From Ectobacillus ponti (GTDB lineage Bacteria > Bacillota > Bacilli > Bacillales > Bacillaceae_G): a stretch of 32,647 bases of DNA. The DNA lies in contig NZ_JANCLT010000023.1 of NCBI RefSeq assembly GCF_024294785.1, positions 1-32,647 of the forward strand. Reading direction: 5' to 3'. The notes under the pieces were generated by a model. That model saw only the letters and a list, made by a program, of their open reading frames with translations. It was not told the origin of the DNA and searched no databases. The position numbers were made by a program, and so were the translations under genes. Shown here piece after piece: positions 31,821 to 32,647 of the stretch; position 1 is the first letter of the stretch, and every line of letters starts with the position of its first letter.

Positions 31821-31923
31821 TTCGTGTGTCCCCCTTTTTTATTTTCATGCCGGTCACCAGAGAGCTTGCCCGTATTTATAAGATTCTTTCAGCTCCCTGT
31901 GCTTTCCTTTTACCAAACGCATA

Positions 31924-31962
31924 CAGGCCTGTAAACGAAATGGCATTGCTTTTACAGACCTG
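31924..31962. repeat. Long inverted repeat A
   Basis: CAGGCCTGTAAA pairs with TTTACAGACCTG (11 of 12) across a 15-base loop. It has no T tail and lies upstream of the FAH-family start on its template side, so a terminator is unlikely. It could be a structured RNA or an element end. Confidence 0.6.
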
Positions 31963-31972
31963 GCTCAACCAA

Positions 31973-32004
31973 ATGCTCACGCTGTGAGGTCCCAGCATGA
32001 GCAT
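31973..32004. repeat. Long inverted repeat B
   Basis: ATGCTCACGCTG pairs with CAGCATGAGCAT (11 of 12) across an eight-base loop, only ten bases from repeat A. Confidence 0.6.
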
Positions 32005-32084
32005 AGCCTTAGAAGGTGGCTGCCATCCCCTTTTACAATCTCCTGCTATGTAGAAACAAGTAACTGCCGCAGAGCGTCAACTGA

Positions 32085-32121
32085 CCCACCACCTACTCGC
32101 TAACGCTCCTTGAGGTGGGGG
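32085..32121 (-). mobile_element. IS200/IS605-like right-end hairpin (remnant)
   Basis: On the minus strand the sequence reads CCACCT...AGGTGG with the inner AAGGAGCGTTAGCGAG, followed by GGGTCAGTTGAC. From memory this form is common at the right ends of tnpB-bearing IS200/IS605-family elements in Bacillaceae. No intact tnpA or tnpB is found; a minus-strand frame running into the hairpin (32100-32220) may be a decayed tnpB tail. Confidence 0.42.
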
Positions 32122-32385
32122 CTTATGAAACAATTGAAAATTCCCCCTCTGCCCTTCTTTTCCCTTCTTGCTATTCTCAAGTGTCGAATGATTTGCATGC
32201 CACTCTCTTGCTGCAATATTCCGCGGCATCATGGCAGCTTACATGCCTTGTTCCCCTCTCAAAATTGAATTGCTTTTTCATAGCAATATTTTATCATATT
32301 TATATGGTAAATAGTGTAGCTTAGTAATTCATCATGAAAGAGATGTCACTTTGATAAGCAAAAAGTCTCCTCCTGACAAAAGAAA

Positions 32386-32412
32386 ATCCCTTCTGCAATG
32401 GCAGGAGGGATT
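32386..32412 (-). terminator. Terminator-like hairpin
   Basis: ATCCCTTCTGC / GCAGGAGGGAT with one G-T pair; on the minus strand it is followed by TTTTCTTTT. It has no clear gene to serve on its 5' side inside the window and may belong to a gene separated from it by the IS insertion at 32572. Confidence 0.55.
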
Positions 32413-32571
32413 GCTGTTGCCTCGTGATGTCCTGCCCCTGCATTTTCCGGCAAAAAGTCTCCCCCTGTCGGAATAGATTGCGGGAACAGAACGAGCCCCC
32501 GGCAGGAATTGTTTCATGTTTTGAGGGGATTGTTCCATCACATTACCACACGAAAAAAGACCAGCCATGAT

Positions 32572-32647
32572 TGAACTGGCCCCCAAAAGTTAGACACGGG
32601 CGTGTCAGGCAGCCTCTTGGGCATGAGACCGGTATTGAACCGGGCTC
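32572..32647 (-). mobile_element. Terminus of an IS3-family (IS150-like) insertion sequence, partial
   Basis: The element seems to begin at TGAACTGGCCCCCAAAAG (32572 onward), which matches the TGxACTGGCCCCCAAAAGTT type terminal repeat of IS150-group elements. Just inside is the end of its transposase gene in the expected orientation. The rest lies beyond the window, so completeness and target duplication cannot be judged. Confidence 0.72.
32605..32647 (-). CDS. IS3-family transposase OrfB, C-terminal end (partial)
   Basis: The last 13 codons of a minus-strand gene that enters from the right edge. They read SPVQYRSHAQEAA and then stop. The SPVQYR motif is the conserved C-terminal signature (usually GMSPVQYR) of the DDE transposase of IS3/IS150-group elements. 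The stop lies about 10 bases inside the terminal inverted repeat, as in intact elements. The catalytic domain is outside the window, so activity cannot be assessed. Confidence 0.75.
   Translation of the reverse strand, partial: SPVQYRSHAQEAA

Larger units (their letters stand above)
31821..32571. other. Gene-poor region with palindromes and mobile-element debris
   Basis: No credible gene in about 750 bases: the open frames present have no ribosome-binding site and no recognisable product. It holds the leader of the FAH-family gene, two long inverted repeats (31924-31962 and 31973-32004), an IS200/IS605-like hairpin (32085-32121), an AT-rich stretch (about 32270-32330) and a terminator-like hairpin (32386-32412). 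Confidence 0.65.

Noticed and set aside
32115-32324. 69-residue plus-strand reading frame in the mobile-element zone
   Set aside because: No ribosome-binding site, low-complexity Ser/Leu-rich product, and it starts inside the IS200/IS605-like hairpin.
32332-32586. 84-residue minus-strand reading frame
   Set aside because: It spans a terminator-like hairpin and the IS junction at 32572, has no ribosome-binding site, and its product has no recognisable motif.
32612-32647. tRNA-like T-arm at the right edge
   Set aside because: On the minus strand GGTTCAATACC resembles a T-arm, but the fifth stem pair fails and no acceptor stem or CCA follows. The same bases encode the SPVQYR transposase tail next to an IS terminus.
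1-32647. CRISPR array, prophage, or rRNA operon
   Set aside because: No regularly spaced repeats, phage structural genes or rRNA sequences were found on reading either strand.

Overview
The window looks like chromosomal DNA of a pigmented Bacillaceae bacterium (Bacillus/Ectobacillus-like). The grounds are the YojF-BshB2 bacillithiol pair, IlvA of the Bacillus type, a YdgI-type nitroreductase, MhqO-type dioxygenase, staphyloxanthin-type carotenoid genes, strong AGGAGG ribosome-binding sites, frequent TTG/GTG starts and compact T-tailed terminators. GC content is moderate for the family, roughly 50%. The species is an inference; no rRNA or tRNA gene is present to fix it.

Layout. 1-5.9 kb: two secreted cell-surface proteins with SH3b repeats (a glucosaminidase and a CAP-domain protein) flank a carotenoid-tailoring locus, in which crtP is divergent from crtQ-crtO. 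6-8.6 kb: bshB2 and yojF (bacillithiol) and ilvA, the latter with a candidate CodY box. 8.7-9.7 kb: three very small genes. 9.7-15.6 kb: SelO AMP-transferase, a triple-PAS/GGDEF/EAL c-di-GMP enzyme, a stand-alone protein with a C-terminal HEPN-like motif and a small YiaA/B-type membrane protein. 15.8-19.7 kb, plus strand: a glutathionyl-hydroquinone-reductase homologue, a GNAT acetyltransferase and an MhqO-like ring-cleavage dioxygenase form a quinone-detoxification operon, followed by an iron-type alcohol dehydrogenase.

19.7-24.8 kb, minus strand, is the most unusual block: seven tightly packed genes encoding a secreted stalk-domain protein with an acidic His/Glu stretch, a small anchored protein, an ApbE-type flavin transferase, a ferric-reductase-like di-heme membrane protein, an OmpR-type regulator, its histidine kinase, and a second membrane protein with two H-x13-H pairs and another Glu-rich extracellular segment. 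I read it as a self-regulated transmembrane electron-transfer (possibly ferric or other metal reductase) system. A tandem 11-bp direct repeat upstream is a candidate regulator site.

25-31.8 kb: a Cys-rich protein of unknown function, a GPH-family transporter, an Hsp20 chaperone, a PhzF-like enzyme, a GT4 glycosyltransferase, a nitroreductase plus antibiotic-biosynthesis-type monooxygenase pair, and a fumarylacetoacetate-hydrolase-family enzyme. 31.8-32.65 kb is a gene-poor mobile-element zone: several palindromes, one resembling an IS200/IS605-type right end, and the terminus of an IS3-family (IS150-like) element with the last 13 codons of its transposase running off the window.
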